Shown here piece after piece: positions 26,789 through 36,328 of a stretch of 64,000 nt of DNA. Position numbers and translations under genes: made by a program. The DNA comes from Lacipirellula parvula (GTDB lineage Bacteria; Planctomycetota; Planctomycetia; Pirellulales; Lacipirellulaceae). The DNA lies in NCBI RefSeq assembly GCF_009177095.1, contig NZ_AP021861.1:992001-1056000 (forward strand), given 5' to 3'. Position 1 is the stretch's first letter, and each line of letters begins with the position of its first letter. The notes beneath the pieces were generated by a model, which saw only the letters and a program-made list of their open reading frames with translations, did no database searches and was not told where the DNA came from.

Positions 26789-27607
26789 ATGAACCGACGA
26801 TCGTATAAACATGACGCCGGCACGCCGGCCGAGCAAACGTCGAGTACCAGTTCCCGTCCGTCGCGTCGTCAGTTCAATGCCATTAGCGCCTCCTTGTTCG
26901 GAGCGGCGGCAATGGCGCCCGCATTGGCGATCGCGGACGAGCCTGCAGCCCCCGCTTGGCCGACCGGCCGACGGATTCTCTTTCAGGGTGACTCAATCAC
27001 CGACGCCGGTCGGAAGCGGGACGCGAGCGCCGGCAAATCGCTTCCAGACGAGCTAGGCAATGGCTACGCGTGGTTGGCCGGATCGCAACTGCTCGTCGAC
27101 TACCCCGATGCTGGGATTGCCCTGCTCAACCGCGCAGTCAGCGGCTCCACGCTACAAGGCATGGCTGAACGCTGGCAGGCGGATTGCATCGATCTCAAGC
27201 CAGACCTAGTTAGCGTTCTCATCGGCGTGAACGACGCCTCCCGCGCGTTGGAAACAAACACGATTGAGCAGTCGCTCGAAAGATTTGAGACCGACTACCA
27301 CGCCTTGCTAGCGCTTACGAAGCAATCCTTGCCCGGCGTGAAGCTGATCGTTTGCGAACCTTTCGTCCTCCGCTGCGGCGTGATCAACGACAAATGGTTT
27401 CCGATGTTCGATCAGTTCCGTCAAGCGGTTCGCACCGTCGCCGCACGCGCCGACGCGGTGCTGGCTCCGCTTCAGGAAATGATGGACCGAGCCGTCGCCC
27501 TGGCCCCGCCCGAACGCTGGGCGGCCGACGGCGTTCACGCCACGATGGACGGAGCGTCGCTGATGGCTCACGTTTGGCGGTCGGCGCTTGACGCGAGCAT
27601 CGAATGA
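26789..27607 (+). CDS. SGNH/GDSL-family hydrolase, exported
   Basis: 272 residues. The N-terminus (SRRQFNAISASLFGAAAMAPALAIA) is a twin-arginine-like signal. The esterase triad blocks are present in order: LFQGDSITDAG (catalytic Ser), VLIGVNDASR (oxyanion Asn) and WAADGVHATMDG (Asp/His). Such enzymes remove acetyl or other acyl esters from polysaccharides, fitting a debranching role beside the glycosidase-like proteins. The gene is in the same direction as its neighbours, with 53 bp upstream and 74 bp downstream to the chosen next start. Confidence 0.92.
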   Translation: MNRRSYKHDAGTPAEQTSSTSSRPSRRQFNAISASLFGAAAMAPALAIADEPAAPAWPTGRRILFQGDSITDAGRKRDASAGKSLPDELGNGYAWLAGSQLLVDYPDAGIALLNRAVSGSTLQGMAERWQADCIDLKPDLVSVLIGVNDASRALETNTIEQSLERFETDYHALLALTKQSLPGVKLIVCEPFVLRCGVINDKWFPMFDQFRQAVRTVAARADAVLAPLQEMMDRAVALAPPERWAADGVHATMDGASLMAHVWRSALDASIE

Positions 27608-27681
27608 ATGCGGGGCCGTCGGCCGCAGCTTCGTCGCGCACAGTCACACTGCGCCGATTCATCGACCGAGGAGTTTCTAAG

Positions 27682-29139
27682 ATGCCGTCGAGTCTGCCAA
27701 ATCAATCAGTCAATCGCCGCGACTTTGGCAAAGCCTGCTTCGTAGGGGCCGCCGCTTCAAGCCTTTCTTTCGGCGCAGCCAGCCCGCTGTTTGGTGAAAC
27801 AAAGCCGGCGCCCGCTGCGCAGGAGAAGCCAGGCGCGGGTGGATTCGACCTCCGCGGCGTCTATTTCCACGACGGGTTTACCGCCGACCCGCAGCGTCTG
27901 GCGCCGCTCCACTGGGAGGAGGCCCAGTGGAGCCGACAGATCAAGTGGCTCTCGGCGTGCGGCGTCAACGCCGTCGAGTTCTCGACGATGCTCGAGTTCA
28001 ACCGGTTGCCGTCGACCGAGTTGGAACGCAACAAGATCGCCGATCGATTGCAGGTGCTCGATCTTGCTCACGAGCTTGGATTGCAATTCGGCTATATCTT
28101 GTCGAACACCGTCGTCAGCACCGTGCCCGCGGATCAAGAGCCGGGCGACCAGAGTAAAAACCGCGCCGTGCAACTCTGCCCACGTCAGGGCGACAACTTC
28201 CAGAAGACCGTCGATTTACAATCCTGGTACATGCAGACGTACAAGGAGGCCGACTTCTTCGAAGAGTTCGCCGCCGACTGGGGCGCCTGCAACTGCGGCG
28301 CGTGCGGCGTCAACGACTACATGCGGTACGTCGAAGAGTTCGCCCATCGCTTGCAGAAGCAGAATGCCGCTGCGCCGCTCTACGCAAACACGTGGTCGAT
28401 CTCGTTCTGGGGCGAGTATCCGATCCCCAAGGGTTGGAACAACGTGTTCTCCAAAGAGACCCCCGGCAGCCAAGCCGTCGTCGCCGCGCTAAGCGGCATG
28501 CCGGCGAACGTCCACCTCGCCCTGCCCTGCCATAATCTGTACCGACCGCTCGTCTTCTCTTCGTTCGGCGGCAAGCAGCAGACCCCTGTGTTCCCGACGC
28601 TCGCCGACGTGCAGTCGATTCTCGATTCGGGTCGGCACGTGATGGGCTGGCCGCACTTCCTGATGGACGACGACACAGCCCGGGCGCCTCAATGGGGGCT
28701 GGTCCACGTCGAATTGCGTTACATCAAAGCGATGCTGCAAAGCCTGCGCGCGGCGGGCCTCGATCGCGTCATGGGCAATCTCTATCTGCCCAATCTGCAG
28801 CTCGCCAATACGTATGGGTTCGGACGATTGGCTCAAGACCCTGCCGCCGACGTCGCCGACGTGCAGCGAGAGTTCGCCCGCAACATTGTCCAACCCGAAG
28901 ACGTCGCGGCGCTCGCCGACGTCCTCTCGTGGCTCGACAACAACAGCTACTGGGATCAACAGATGCCGCCGGACGCCCGCGAGGCGCCATTGCCGTGCGA
29001 TCTCAATCGTGACCGCGTCGGCAGTGTTCTCGCCGGCTTGCGGCCGCTGAGCCGCCCAGAATTACCGATACCGGTCGACGCTTCCCAATGGCTCGACGAC
29101 CTGCGCGCGACGATTCCTCGGATGACGTGGGCGACGTAG
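27682..29139 (+). CDS. Tat-exported glycosidase-like protein, paralogue 4
   Basis: 485 residues. NRRDFGKACFVGAAASSLSFGAA is a twin-arginine signal (about 11-33). The domain opens with LRGVYFHDGF, HWEEAQWSRQIKWL and carries ADWGACNCG at 198-206, which replaces the DPGG of its relatives but aligns with YDPGGCFCG of paralogue 3. The late RVMGNLYLPNLQLANTYGF block matches GVMANAQTHCLQLPYIFAF of paralogue 1. ATG 27682 has GAGGAG about 8 bp upstream; an earlier start at 27604 overlaps the previous stop but lengthens the protein before the Tat signal. Last gene of the rightward arm. Activity unknown. Confidence 0.78.
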   Translation: MPSSLPNQSVNRRDFGKACFVGAAASSLSFGAASPLFGETKPAPAAQEKPGAGGFDLRGVYFHDGFTADPQRLAPLHWEEAQWSRQIKWLSACGVNAVEFSTMLEFNRLPSTELERNKIADRLQVLDLAHELGLQFGYILSNTVVSTVPADQEPGDQSKNRAVQLCPRQGDNFQKTVDLQSWYMQTYKEADFFEEFAADWGACNCGACGVNDYMRYVEEFAHRLQKQNAAAPLYANTWSISFWGEYPIPKGWNNVFSKETPGSQAVVAALSGMPANVHLALPCHNLYRPLVFSSFGGKQQTPVFPTLADVQSILDSGRHVMGWPHFLMDDDTARAPQWGLVHVELRYIKAMLQSLRAAGLDRVMGNLYLPNLQLANTYGFGRLAQDPAADVADVQREFARNIVQPEDVAALADVLSWLDNNSYWDQQMPPDAREAPLPCDLNRDRVGSVLAGLRPLSRPELPIPVDASQWLDDLRATIPRMTWAT

Positions 29140-29402
29140 TCGCGGCTCGACGAATTCGATCGAACTGATCGTCGCCCCGCAAACAACCAGCGGCGAAACC
29201 ACGCGCCGCCTGTGGCCGTTACTGATTGCGACATCATAGGACGAATGTGAGAGGTCGACTCTTACATGACTGTCGACAAACGCGTCACCCTACCGCGACT
29301 CTTGCTGTCCCATTCACTGGGACAAAAAAAGCGGCCGCTGTAAGTCACTACGAGTAGATGACTTACAGCGGCCGCTTCGGAAAACAACGTTTCCATAGAG
29401 AG
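29140..29402. other. Intergenic region with terminator of tRNA-Ser
   Basis: No gene. A small hairpin GTCCCA-TTCAC-TGGGAC (29307-29323) lies next to the large tRNA terminator. No T-rich terminator for the rightward sugar-locus arm was found. Confidence 0.5.
29321..29377 (-). terminator. Strong intrinsic terminator of the tRNA-Ser transcript
   Basis: On the minus strand AAGCGGCCGCTGTAAGTCA pairs perfectly with TGACTTACAGCGGCCGCTT (19 bp, partly extended by CTAC/GTAG in the loop) and is followed directly by TTTTTTT. It begins about 26 bp after the tRNA 3' end. Confidence 0.93.
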
Positions 29403-29491
29403 CGGAGAGGACAGGATTCGAACCTGCGAACCAGGTTTCCCCGGTCACCGATTTAGCAAACCGGCGCATTCGACCACTCTGCCACCTCTCC
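29403..29491 (-). tRNA. tRNA-Ser (anticodon GCU)
   Basis: The 89-nt sequence folds into the cloverleaf: acceptor stem GGAGAGG/CCTCTCC, anticodon loop TTTGCTAAA with anticodon GCT, a long class II variable arm (GACCGGGGAAACCTGGTTC) and T-arm GCAGGTTCGAATCCTGT. The discriminator is G and CCA is not encoded. It would read AGC/AGU serine codons. Confidence 0.97.
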
Positions 29492-29902
29492 AGAAGGGGC
29501 GGGGGCGGCTCAGCCGGTCCCGCGGTCGTTCGTCAATTCTAGGGCATTCCGCCCGCTTCGCAAGGTCGCTCCTGCAGAGCGTTTTGCAGCTCGCTTTCGG
29601 CCACTCAATGCGGCATGGTGGACGGGTGTTTAGTTTCTGGGCGTTGCTCCGCATGGCGAGTGAAGCGTAGAGGCGGAGCCAACCAAAGCCACCGGCTCCG
29701 CCGGTGGACGAAGTGCCCTTTCGCCTCCGTCGCTAACTAATGTCGCCTCTTAGTGTCGCGTCAAAAGCGACAGATAGAGCACGATAAATCGCCGAAGTGA
29801 CGCAAGCAAAAGGAGTTACAGCGAAGCCTTAGTGTCGCCTAAAATCGCATTCGCGCCGCGAAGCAAATGCGACACGACACCAAGACTGGTTCTGGTTAGC
29901 GC
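29492..29902. other. Intergenic region with small repeats, upstream of tRNA-Ser and downstream of holB
   Basis: No gene. The decamer TTAGTGTCGC occurs twice (about 29750 and 29830). A hairpin CCACCGGC-TCC-GCCGGTGG is at 29691-29709, and TCGCATT/AATGCGA form another inverted pair at about 29847-29873. The tRNA promoter must lie at the left side. Confidence 0.45.
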
Positions 29903-30913
29903 TCACCGCGCCGTCAGCCGGCCCGCCGTCTGGCAACTCGCCAAGTCGTCGATCCAGTTCTCCAGCAGCGTCGACTGGTTCGCGTTGCGGTCGAGTTGCT
30001 CCTCGGCTTCGAGGCAGCGATCGATCGCGGCGAGCGTTGCGTCCGCCGAGCGACCCTCGCTGGCGAGTTGGCGCAGCGAATCGCTCAGCCGCGCCGCGAC
30101 CAGGGCGAGCAGCTGGCGGAATCGCTGCCGACGGGCGTCGGCCTCTTTGCCGGCGGCGTTGATGAACTCGTCGACCTCGCGCGTCAGCCGCGCGGCGTCG
30201 AGTTCGCCTGACAACCACTGGGCCGCGAACCGATCACGCATCTGCCACAGCGAAGCATCCGCCAACTGCCGAGCTAACGTGAGACTGCCATGACTTCGAC
30301 TCGCCAGCTCAGCCGCCGCCTTTTCGTCAGCCGCGAACCCTTCGGCCAACGCGAGATTTTGGACCGCTTCCTCAGGCAACGGTCGGAATCGAATCACCTG
30401 CGAACGCGACAAAATCGTCGGCAACTGCCGGCTACGAGCGGTGCCAATCAGCAAGATGACGGCCCCCGGCGGCGGTTCTTCGAGCGTTTTCAGCAGGCAG
30501 TTCGCACTCTCCGGCGTGAACCAATCCGCGTCGTCGATGATTGCCACGCGACGCCGGCCGAGCATCGGTCGCAGGGCGATGTCGTGGCACAGTCCTTCCT
30601 GGTTGCGGCGTTCGCGCGGCCCGACGAACTGCTCGATCTTCAGCGACTTCGAGCCGGGCGGAGCGGCGATTTGCAGCAGATCGGGATGGTTCCCTGAGGC
30701 TGCCAGTCGGCACGATTCGCATTGGCCGCACGTTTCGAGCGCCACGGGATCGCTCGCCGTGCAAAGGAGAGCCTTGGCGAGCTGCAACGCAAACGACCGC
30801 TTGCCGATCCCCTCGGGCCCGACGAACAAGTAGGTCGTCGCCAGCCGTCCCGCGGTCAGCGAGCGACGGAACTGCTCGACAACTTCGTCATGTCCCTGAA
30901 TGCCTTGCCACAT
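29903..30913 (-). CDS. holB: DNA polymerase III subunit delta' (clamp-loader)
   Basis: 336 residues. Clamp-loader subunit that helps load the beta sliding clamp on primed DNA. The AAA+ Walker A-like loop is FVGPEGIGKRS, the four-cysteine zinc module is CGQCESCRLAASGNHPD, and the sensor region has IIDDADWFTPESANCLLKTLEEPP and ILSRSQVIRF. ATG 30913 gives the normal beginning MWQGIQGHDEVVEQF; a longer frame to 31267 overlaps the divergent gene and is rejected. Confidence 0.93.
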   Translation of the reverse strand: MWQGIQGHDEVVEQFRRSLTAGRLATTYLFVGPEGIGKRSFALQLAKALLCTASDPVALETCGQCESCRLAASGNHPDLLQIAAPPGSKSLKIEQFVGPRERRNQEGLCHDIALRPMLGRRRVAIIDDADWFTPESANCLLKTLEEPPPGAVILLIGTARSRQLPTILSRSQVIRFRPLPEEAVQNLALAEGFAADEKAAAELASRSHGSLTLARQLADASLWQMRDRFAAQWLSGELDAARLTREVDEFINAAGKEADARRQRFRQLLALVAARLSDSLRQLASEGRSADATLAAIDRCLEAEEQLDRNANQSTLLENWIDDLASCQTAGRLTAR

Positions 30914-31049
30914 CGTACTATCCGCTGAAATCTCGCCATTTTGCCAAACGAATCGCCGGCGCCATAACATCAGCATACCGGGCCAATGCCCCTCTACGAA
31001 TAGGCCGAGGAGAGTTCCTGTTTTTCCATCTTGAGCAGTCGTCAAAAAC

Positions 31050-32453
31050 TTGCCCGATCCAAGCCACTCATCGCCGCAGTTCGTGAAGTGCCCCGCGTGC
31101 GGCACGAAGCTTACCGTGCGCGCCGAGGACGCCGGCCGCCGCGGCCAATGCCACGTGTGCGACAAAGTCTTCCGCATTGGCGCTCCGCCGGCCCCAGCCG
31201 CGTCAGCACCGGTTCCGCCGCCAGCTCCCTCATCCCCACCGCCATCGCCGCGCTCGATGGCCGACATCTCGAACGATCATCTCCACCCGCTCCACTGCGA
31301 AGTCTGCCAGACGCTGATGTACGCCACCGACGACCAAGTCGGCACGCAATTGAAGTGTCCCGACTGCGGCCATCTCAACCTGGCGCGTCCGCGACCGGCG
31401 AAGCGTCCGCCGCCGCGCGTGATGGTCGACGACGGCGACGAGTATCAACTCGACGAGACGCACGTCCCGCCGCCGACGCCTGTCCTTACATCGATTGAAT
31501 CGCGCGAAGCCGAAGGCCGCGCTGCTGCCCGCGCTCGCATGGGAGTTCGAGCACTGGAGCCTGACCCGTTCGACGACGATGTCGAAGAGCCAGCCGCGCA
31601 ACCCGCCGCAAAGCCAGCTTCGCGCTCGCGTCCTGCGAATGCACCTGCTGCAAACTCCCCTGCTCCGCGCCCCGCGGCAGCTCCGTCACAGTCCGCTCGC
31701 AAGAAGCCGCAGCGTTCGCGCCATCGCCCGGCGGTCCCCGTCGTGCAGGGCGTTTTCTCGATGATCTTCTCGGCGGAGGTCATGGTCCGTTGGGTCGCGC
31801 TTTCGCTCACGCTGACGGGCCTGCTCTTTCTGTTAGCCTCAGCCGTGAACGCGATGGGGACGCAGGCCCTGTACCTGCTGCCGTTCTACGCCGGCGGTTG
31901 CATCGTCGCAGGCTTTTGGATGATCAGCGCGGCGCCCCTCTTCGTGGCGATCATCACCGAGAGCAGCGGCGGCGCCGACGAACTTCACGACCCGCCCGGC
32001 TGGATGGCGCTCGACTACGCCGAGACGGGGTTCATCATCATCGCGACGATGCTCAGCGCGCTCCCCGGTTGGCTCGCGACGAAGGCGGCGGTGGGGATTC
32101 CAGATGAGCAGCGGTTTGCACTCGCCGCGGCGATCTGGTTGATCGTCTTTCCCTTCATTGTGCTCTCCGCGCTTGAGCAAGGCTCGATGTTCGCGATTTT
32201 TTCGCCCCGAATCGCCGCCAGCGTAGTCCGCTGCTTCATCCCCTGGGCGACGTTTTACATCGTCTCGGCGCTCGCCGTAGCGGCTGCGGGGGGCGTTACA
32301 TATTTCCTGCTCTCACAGGCCAATCTGCTCGCCCTCTTCCCCATCCCATGGCTCGCCGTCGCGCTCGTCCTGCTCTACATGCGCCTCATCGGCCGCCTCG
32401 GCTGGTGGATCGCCGATGCGATGCCCCCGCCTGCAGAAGCTCCGAAAGAATAA
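31050..32453 (+). CDS. Zinc-ribbon membrane protein, hypothetical
   Basis: 467 residues, apparently from a TTG start. Two zinc-ribbon-like motifs lie at the N-terminus: CPACGTK...CHVCDK and CEVCQT...CPDCGH, each two CxxC pairs. A proline/alanine-rich linker follows (about 140-225), then five or six membrane helices from residue 245 to the end. This layout is common in planctomycetes (MJ0042-like ribbon plus membrane domain) and its function is unknown. It diverges from holB and converges on purQ across a long inverted repeat. Confidence 0.8.
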   Translation: MPDPSHSSPQFVKCPACGTKLTVRAEDAGRRGQCHVCDKVFRIGAPPAPAASAPVPPPAPSSPPPSPRSMADISNDHLHPLHCEVCQTLMYATDDQVGTQLKCPDCGHLNLARPRPAKRPPPRVMVDDGDEYQLDETHVPPPTPVLTSIESREAEGRAAARARMGVRALEPDPFDDDVEEPAAQPAAKPASRSRPANAPAANSPAPRPAAAPSQSARKKPQRSRHRPAVPVVQGVFSMIFSAEVMVRWVALSLTLTGLLFLLASAVNAMGTQALYLLPFYAGGCIVAGFWMISAAPLFVAIITESSGGADELHDPPGWMALDYAETGFIIIATMLSALPGWLATKAAVGIPDEQRFALAAAIWLIVFPFIVLSALEQGSMFAIFSPRIAASVVRCFIPWATFYIVSALAVAAAGGVTYFLLSQANLLALFPIPWLAVALVLLYMRLIGRLGWWIADAMPPPAEAPKE

Positions 32454-32454
32454 G

Positions 32455-32536
32455 TCTCACGCAAAGGCGCGAAGGCGCAAAGAGAGTGCAAAAGTCTTTC
32501 TGTCTTTCCTTTGCGCCTTCGCGCCTTTGCGTGAGA
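32455..32536. repeat. 28-bp inverted repeat between convergent genes
   Basis: Arms TCTCACGCAAAGGCGCGAAG... (32455-32482) and its exact reverse complement (32509-32536) are separated by 26 bp. It starts two bases after the stop at 32453 and ends 10 bp before the purQ stop, so it could end transcription in both directions. The arm itself has internal direct repetition (AAAGGCGCGAAGGCGC). Confidence 0.85.
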
Positions 32537-32546
32537 TCTTTCTTAT

Positions 32547-33314
32547 TCAAGCAAAGTAACCAACAGCGTTCCGAAATAGCTGCAACCCAGCCCCTTCGTC
32601 GAACTTCGCCCGCCGCGTCCATTGCGGATGCTGCGTGCGGTCGATGAACCGTTCGGGGTGGGGCATCAGCCCAAACACGCGGCCCGAGCGGTCGCACATG
32701 CCAGCGACGTCGCGCGCGGCGCCGTTGGGGTTGTACGGCTGTGAGTTGCAGCCGCCGTCCGCTTCCGCGTAACGGAGCGCCAGTTGACCAGCGTCTTCGA
32801 ACCGATCGAGCGCCGCATCGTCGCGCCCGAGGAATTGTCCCTCGGCATGAGCGATCGGCAGCTCGATGCTTTCGATTCCCTGCAGAAAAACGCAACGATC
32901 GCTGGCGACGCGGAGGTTCACCCAGCGATCAATAAACCGTCCCGACTTGTTCCAGTTAAGCGTCGCCGCCGGGCCTTGCTCGTCATCGATGTCGAGCAGC
33001 CCCGACTTCACGAGGATCTGAAAGCCATTGCAGATGCCGAGAATCAATTTTCCGCGATCACGAAACGCCGCCAGCGAGTCGGCGAGGTGATGCCGCAACT
33101 GATTGCCGAGGATCCGCCCGGCGCCGAGGTCGTCGCCGTAGCTGAACCCGCCCGGCAGGCAGAGGATCTGATAGTCGGCCGCCAACTGCGGCGCCTCCAG
33201 CCAGCGGTTCACATGCAGCCGCTCCGTCGTCGCGCCCGCCTGCTCGAAGGCGTAAGCCGTTTCAACGTCGCAATTGGAGCCCGGGGCCCGCAGCACAAGC
33301 ACGCGTGGAGTCAT
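32547..33314 (-). CDS. purQ: Phosphoribosylformylglycinamidine synthase, glutaminase subunit PurQ
   Basis: 255 residues, class I glutamine amidotransferase. It supplies ammonia to PurL in step four of purine synthesis. The nucleophile motif is ILGICNGFQIL; the His/Glu pair is in LMPHPERF. The start of the fold is VLVLRAPGSNCDVE, and the LPGGFSYGDDLGAG loop is present. It follows purL by 83 bp containing a strong hairpin. Confidence 0.96.
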   Translation of the reverse strand: MTPRVLVLRAPGSNCDVETAYAFEQAGATTERLHVNRWLEAPQLAADYQILCLPGGFSYGDDLGAGRILGNQLRHHLADSLAAFRDRGKLILGICNGFQILVKSGLLDIDDEQGPAATLNWNKSGRFIDRWVNLRVASDRCVFLQGIESIELPIAHAEGQFLGRDDAALDRFEDAGQLALRYAEADGGCNSQPYNPNGAARDVAGMCDRSGRVFGLMPHPERFIDRTQHPQWTRRAKFDEGAGLQLFRNAVGYFA

Positions 33315-33351
33315 AGAGAGGGTTCAGGGTTCGGGGTTCAGTAGCCGCTTA

Positions 33352-33392
33352 AGTGAGTGCCACTGCTGGACTAGCCAGCAGTGGCACTCACT
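33352..33392. repeat. 18-bp hairpin between purL and purQ
   Basis: AGTGAGTGCCACTGCTGG and its exact complement flank ACTAG. No T-run follows on either strand. It may tune purQ expression or be a dispersed repeat; the purL-distal side also has a short GGTTCAGGG/GGGGTTCAG repetition. Confidence 0.8.
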
Positions 33393-33397
33393 CAACG

Positions 33398-36328
33398 TTA
33401 ATACCGCAACGGGCTTTGCCAGGACTCTTTCAATTGATCATTCGCCACATTCACCAGCGTCTCAACGCCCGCCTTGATCGTCACGAGCGGCGACTCGACA
33501 ACGACGCCGACCTGCGCCACGGGCAAGCTGGCGAATTGCCCTTCGAACACGGCCGCATGTTCGGGAGCCACTTCGCACAAGAATCGGCTGTTCGACTCGC
33601 TGAACAACTTCACCACGGGCGAGAGCGAGGCGGTGCCAGTCGGCACGCCATCGAGTTGCACCTCAACTCCCAACCCGCCGGCGAACGCCATCTCCGCCGC
33701 CGCCGCGGCGAGGCCCCCTTCGCTCAGGTCGTGGCACGAGACAATCGACCCGTCGCCGATCGCCCGGTGCACCGCGGCAAACGTCGCCTTCGCCCGCAGC
33801 CCGTCGACCGTCGGCACGGCGCCTCCGTCGAGGTTATTTACCAGCGTGTAGTGCGAACCGCCGAGTTCGTCCTTCGTCTCGCCGACGAGGTAGAGCAAGT
33901 TGCCGGCCCGCTTCAGGTCCATCGTCACGCACTGGGCGACGTCGGCCACCTGGCCCATCGCGCTGATCAGTAGCGACGACGGAATGGCAATCGTCTGCTT
34001 TTGCCCCGCGTCGTCGAAGTAGCTGAACTCGTTGTTCAGGCTGTCCTTGCCGCTGATGAACGGCGTCTCGAAGATCAGCGAGAGGTCATGGCACGCGATC
34101 GCCGCGCGGACGAGGGCGCCGAGCGTTTCGCTCCGTTCGCAATCGCCCCAGCAGAAGTTGTCGAGGATCGCGATGCGAGCCGGATCGGCGCCGACGGCGA
34201 CGCAGTTGCGGAGGGCTTCGTCGATCGCGCTCGCCGCCATGTGGTAGGGATCGAAATCGCCGTACCGCGGGTTCATGCCGCAGGAGATCACCACGCCGCG
34301 CCGCGAACCGAGCACCGGCCGCACCACCGCCGCATCGCCGGGGCCGTCGCACTGCACGCCCACCAGCGGCTTGATGGCGCTGCCGCCCTGCACTTCGTGA
34401 TCGTACTGGCGAATGATCGACTCTTTGCTTGCCACGTTGAGCGAACCGAGGATCGCCTGCAGCGAATCGGCGACGCTCATCGTGTTCGTCGTAGACAGCG
34501 GAGCGACTGGCTTCGACGTGTACGACGCTTGCCGCACCACTGGCGGCCGGCCGTCATGGAGGAACGCCATCGGCATATCGCCCACGACGTTGCCGTTGTA
34601 CTTCAGCACCAATCGGCCGGTCGGTTCGAACGTGCCGATGGCTGTCGCTTCGACCCCTTCGGACGCGCACAGCTGATGCAACTCGGCCCAGTTCGCTTCG
34701 GGCACGCTGAGGACCATGCGCTCTTGCGCTTCGGAGATCCAGAGCTCGGTGTACGACAGACCGGCGTACTTCACCGGCGCCTTGTCGAGGTGGACCTCGG
34801 CGCCAATCTTTTCGCCCATTTCGCCGACAGCGCTACTGAAACCGCCGGCGCCGCAGTCGGTCATCGCGGTGAACAGGTTGCGATCGCGAGCTTCGAGCAG
34901 CACGTCGAGAACCTTCTTCTCCTCGATGGCGTTGCCGATTTGCACGGCCCCGCCGGAAAGTGATTCGCTCTCGTGGGTCAGCTCGGCGCTGGAGAACGTG
35001 GCGCCATGGATGCCGTCGCGGCCCGTCTTACCGCCGACGGCGACGATGAGGTCGCCCGGCTGCGGTTCCTTGAACGACTTGTCGCACGGGATCAGTCCGA
35101 CGTTGCCGCAGTAGACAAGCGGGTTGCCGAGGTACCGGCGATCAAAGTAAACGGCGCCGTTGACCGTCGGGATGCCCATCCGGTTGCCGTAGTCGCGGAC
35201 GCCTTCGACGACGCCGCGCATCACCAGCTTCGGATGCAGCACGCCCGTCGGCAGGTCTTCGACCGCCGTGTCGGGCGGGGCGAAGCAGAAGACGTCGGTG
35301 TTGCAGATCGGCTTGGCGCCGAGGCCGGTGCCGATCGTATCGCGAATGACGCCGCCGATGCCGGTGTTGGCGCCGCCGTACGGTTCGAGCGCCGACGGGT
35401 GGTTATGCGTTTCGACCTTGAAGGCAACGTTGAACTGGTCGTCGAACTTGACGATGCCGGCGTTGTCCTTGAACACGCTGACGCACCAGTCGTTCTTCCC
35501 CCAGCGACGCCGCAGTTCTTGCGTCGCGGCGAAGATCGTCTCCTTGAGCATGTTCTCGAACTGCCGATCGCCATCCTCGTCGCGGTAGGCGATCCGCCCG
35601 GCGAGCGTCTTGTGGCTGCAGTGCTCGCTCCAAGTTTGGGCGACTGTCTCAAGCTCGATGTCGGTCGGTTCGCGGCCGAGCTCGACGAAGTAGCGCTGAA
35701 TCGTCTCCATCTCCGCCGGCTGCAGATAGAGCTGGCCTTCCTTACTGAGGCGGACCAAGCCAGCGGCGTCGAGATCGCGAATGGCGACGGTCTTCAGCTC
35801 GAACTTGTACGCGCTTCCCGATTGCAGGCGATCGAACGGCAGCGGGCCGACGATCACTTGCTCGATCGCATCGTTGGCGAGGAGCTCGCTACTAATGGCG
35901 CGAACCTCTTCGGCCGTCGCGTCGGCGATCCAGTACTTCCGCAGCGTGCGGACCGCATCGACTTCCCAGCCGAAGTCGCGGACGCCCGCTTCGGCGCTTT
36001 GAGCCACCGGGTCCATCACGCCGGGCTTGAGCAGCACCTGCACGAGTTGCGTTCCCTCGCCGGCGGCGATCCTCTCGGGCGCGGCGGCGAGCTTTGCATC
36101 GCTCACCTGGCCGACCAGATATTCTTCGGCGACCGTGTCGGCAAATAGCTCGCGGGCGAGCCGTTCGATCCGCTCGGGCGACAGCTCGGGGCCTTGCACC
36201 AGATAGCCGCGCGACGAGGCGACGCGCACCTTCTGGGCGAGTCGCAGCGCGATCACGTCAGCGGCGACGCCGTCGGCGTCGAGGTCGGGGAGTCCGGCAC
36301 GGGGGTGGAGGTCAATCTCCCACAGCAT
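33398..36328 (-). CDS. purL: Phosphoribosylformylglycinamidine synthase PurL with fused PurS-like N-terminus
   Basis: 976 residues, larger than the usual PurL (about 740). The extra 230 N-terminal residues contain two PurS-like alpha/beta units: [17 protein letters not shown]...[11 protein letters not shown] and [16 protein letters not shown]...[12 protein letters not shown]. The PurL core has the ATP-site motif [38 protein letters not shown]-type block, and [18 protein letters not shown] near the end. With PurQ it makes FGAM from FGAR. ATG 36328 lies inside the end of tyrA (17-bp overlap), suggesting coupling; a TTG at 36358 is possible. Confidence 0.95.
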   Translation of the reverse strand: MLWEIDLHPRAGLPDLDADGVAADVIALRLAQKVRVASSRGYLVQGPELSPERIERLARELFADTVAEEYLVGQVSDAKLAAAPERIAAGEGTQLVQVLLKPGVMDPVAQSAEAGVRDFGWEVDAVRTLRKYWIADATAEEVRAISSELLANDAIEQVIVGPLPFDRLQSGSAYKFELKTVAIRDLDAAGLVRLSKEGQLYLQPAEMETIQRYFVELGREPTDIELETVAQTWSEHCSHKTLAGRIAYRDEDGDRQFENMLKETIFAATQELRRRWGKNDWCVSVFKDNAGIVKFDDQFNVAFKVETHNHPSALEPYGGANTGIGGVIRDTIGTGLGAKPICNTDVFCFAPPDTAVEDLPTGVLHPKLVMRGVVEGVRDYGNRMGIPTVNGAVYFDRRYLGNPLVYCGNVGLIPCDKSFKEPQPGDLIVAVGGKTGRDGIHGATFSSAELTHESESLSGGAVQIGNAIEEKKVLDVLLEARDRNLFTAMTDCGAGGFSSAVGEMGEKIGAEVHLDKAPVKYAGLSYTELWISEAQERMVLSVPEANWAELHQLCASEGVEATAIGTFEPTGRLVLKYNGNVVGDMPMAFLHDGRPPVVRQASYTSKPVAPLSTTNTMSVADSLQAILGSLNVASKESIIRQYDHEVQGGSAIKPLVGVQCDGPGDAAVVRPVLGSRRGVVISCGMNPRYGDFDPYHMAASAIDEALRNCVAVGADPARIAILDNFCWGDCERSETLGALVRAAIACHDLSLIFETPFISGKDSLNNEFSYFDDAGQKQTIAIPSSLLISAMGQVADVAQCVTMDLKRAGNLLYLVGETKDELGGSHYTLVNNLDGGAVPTVDGLRAKATFAAVHRAIGDGSIVSCHDLSEGGLAAAAAEMAFAGGLGVEVQLDGVPTGTASLSPVVKLFSESNSRFLCEVAPEHAAVFEGQFASLPVAQVGVVVESPLVTIKAGVETLVNVANDQLKESWQSPLRY

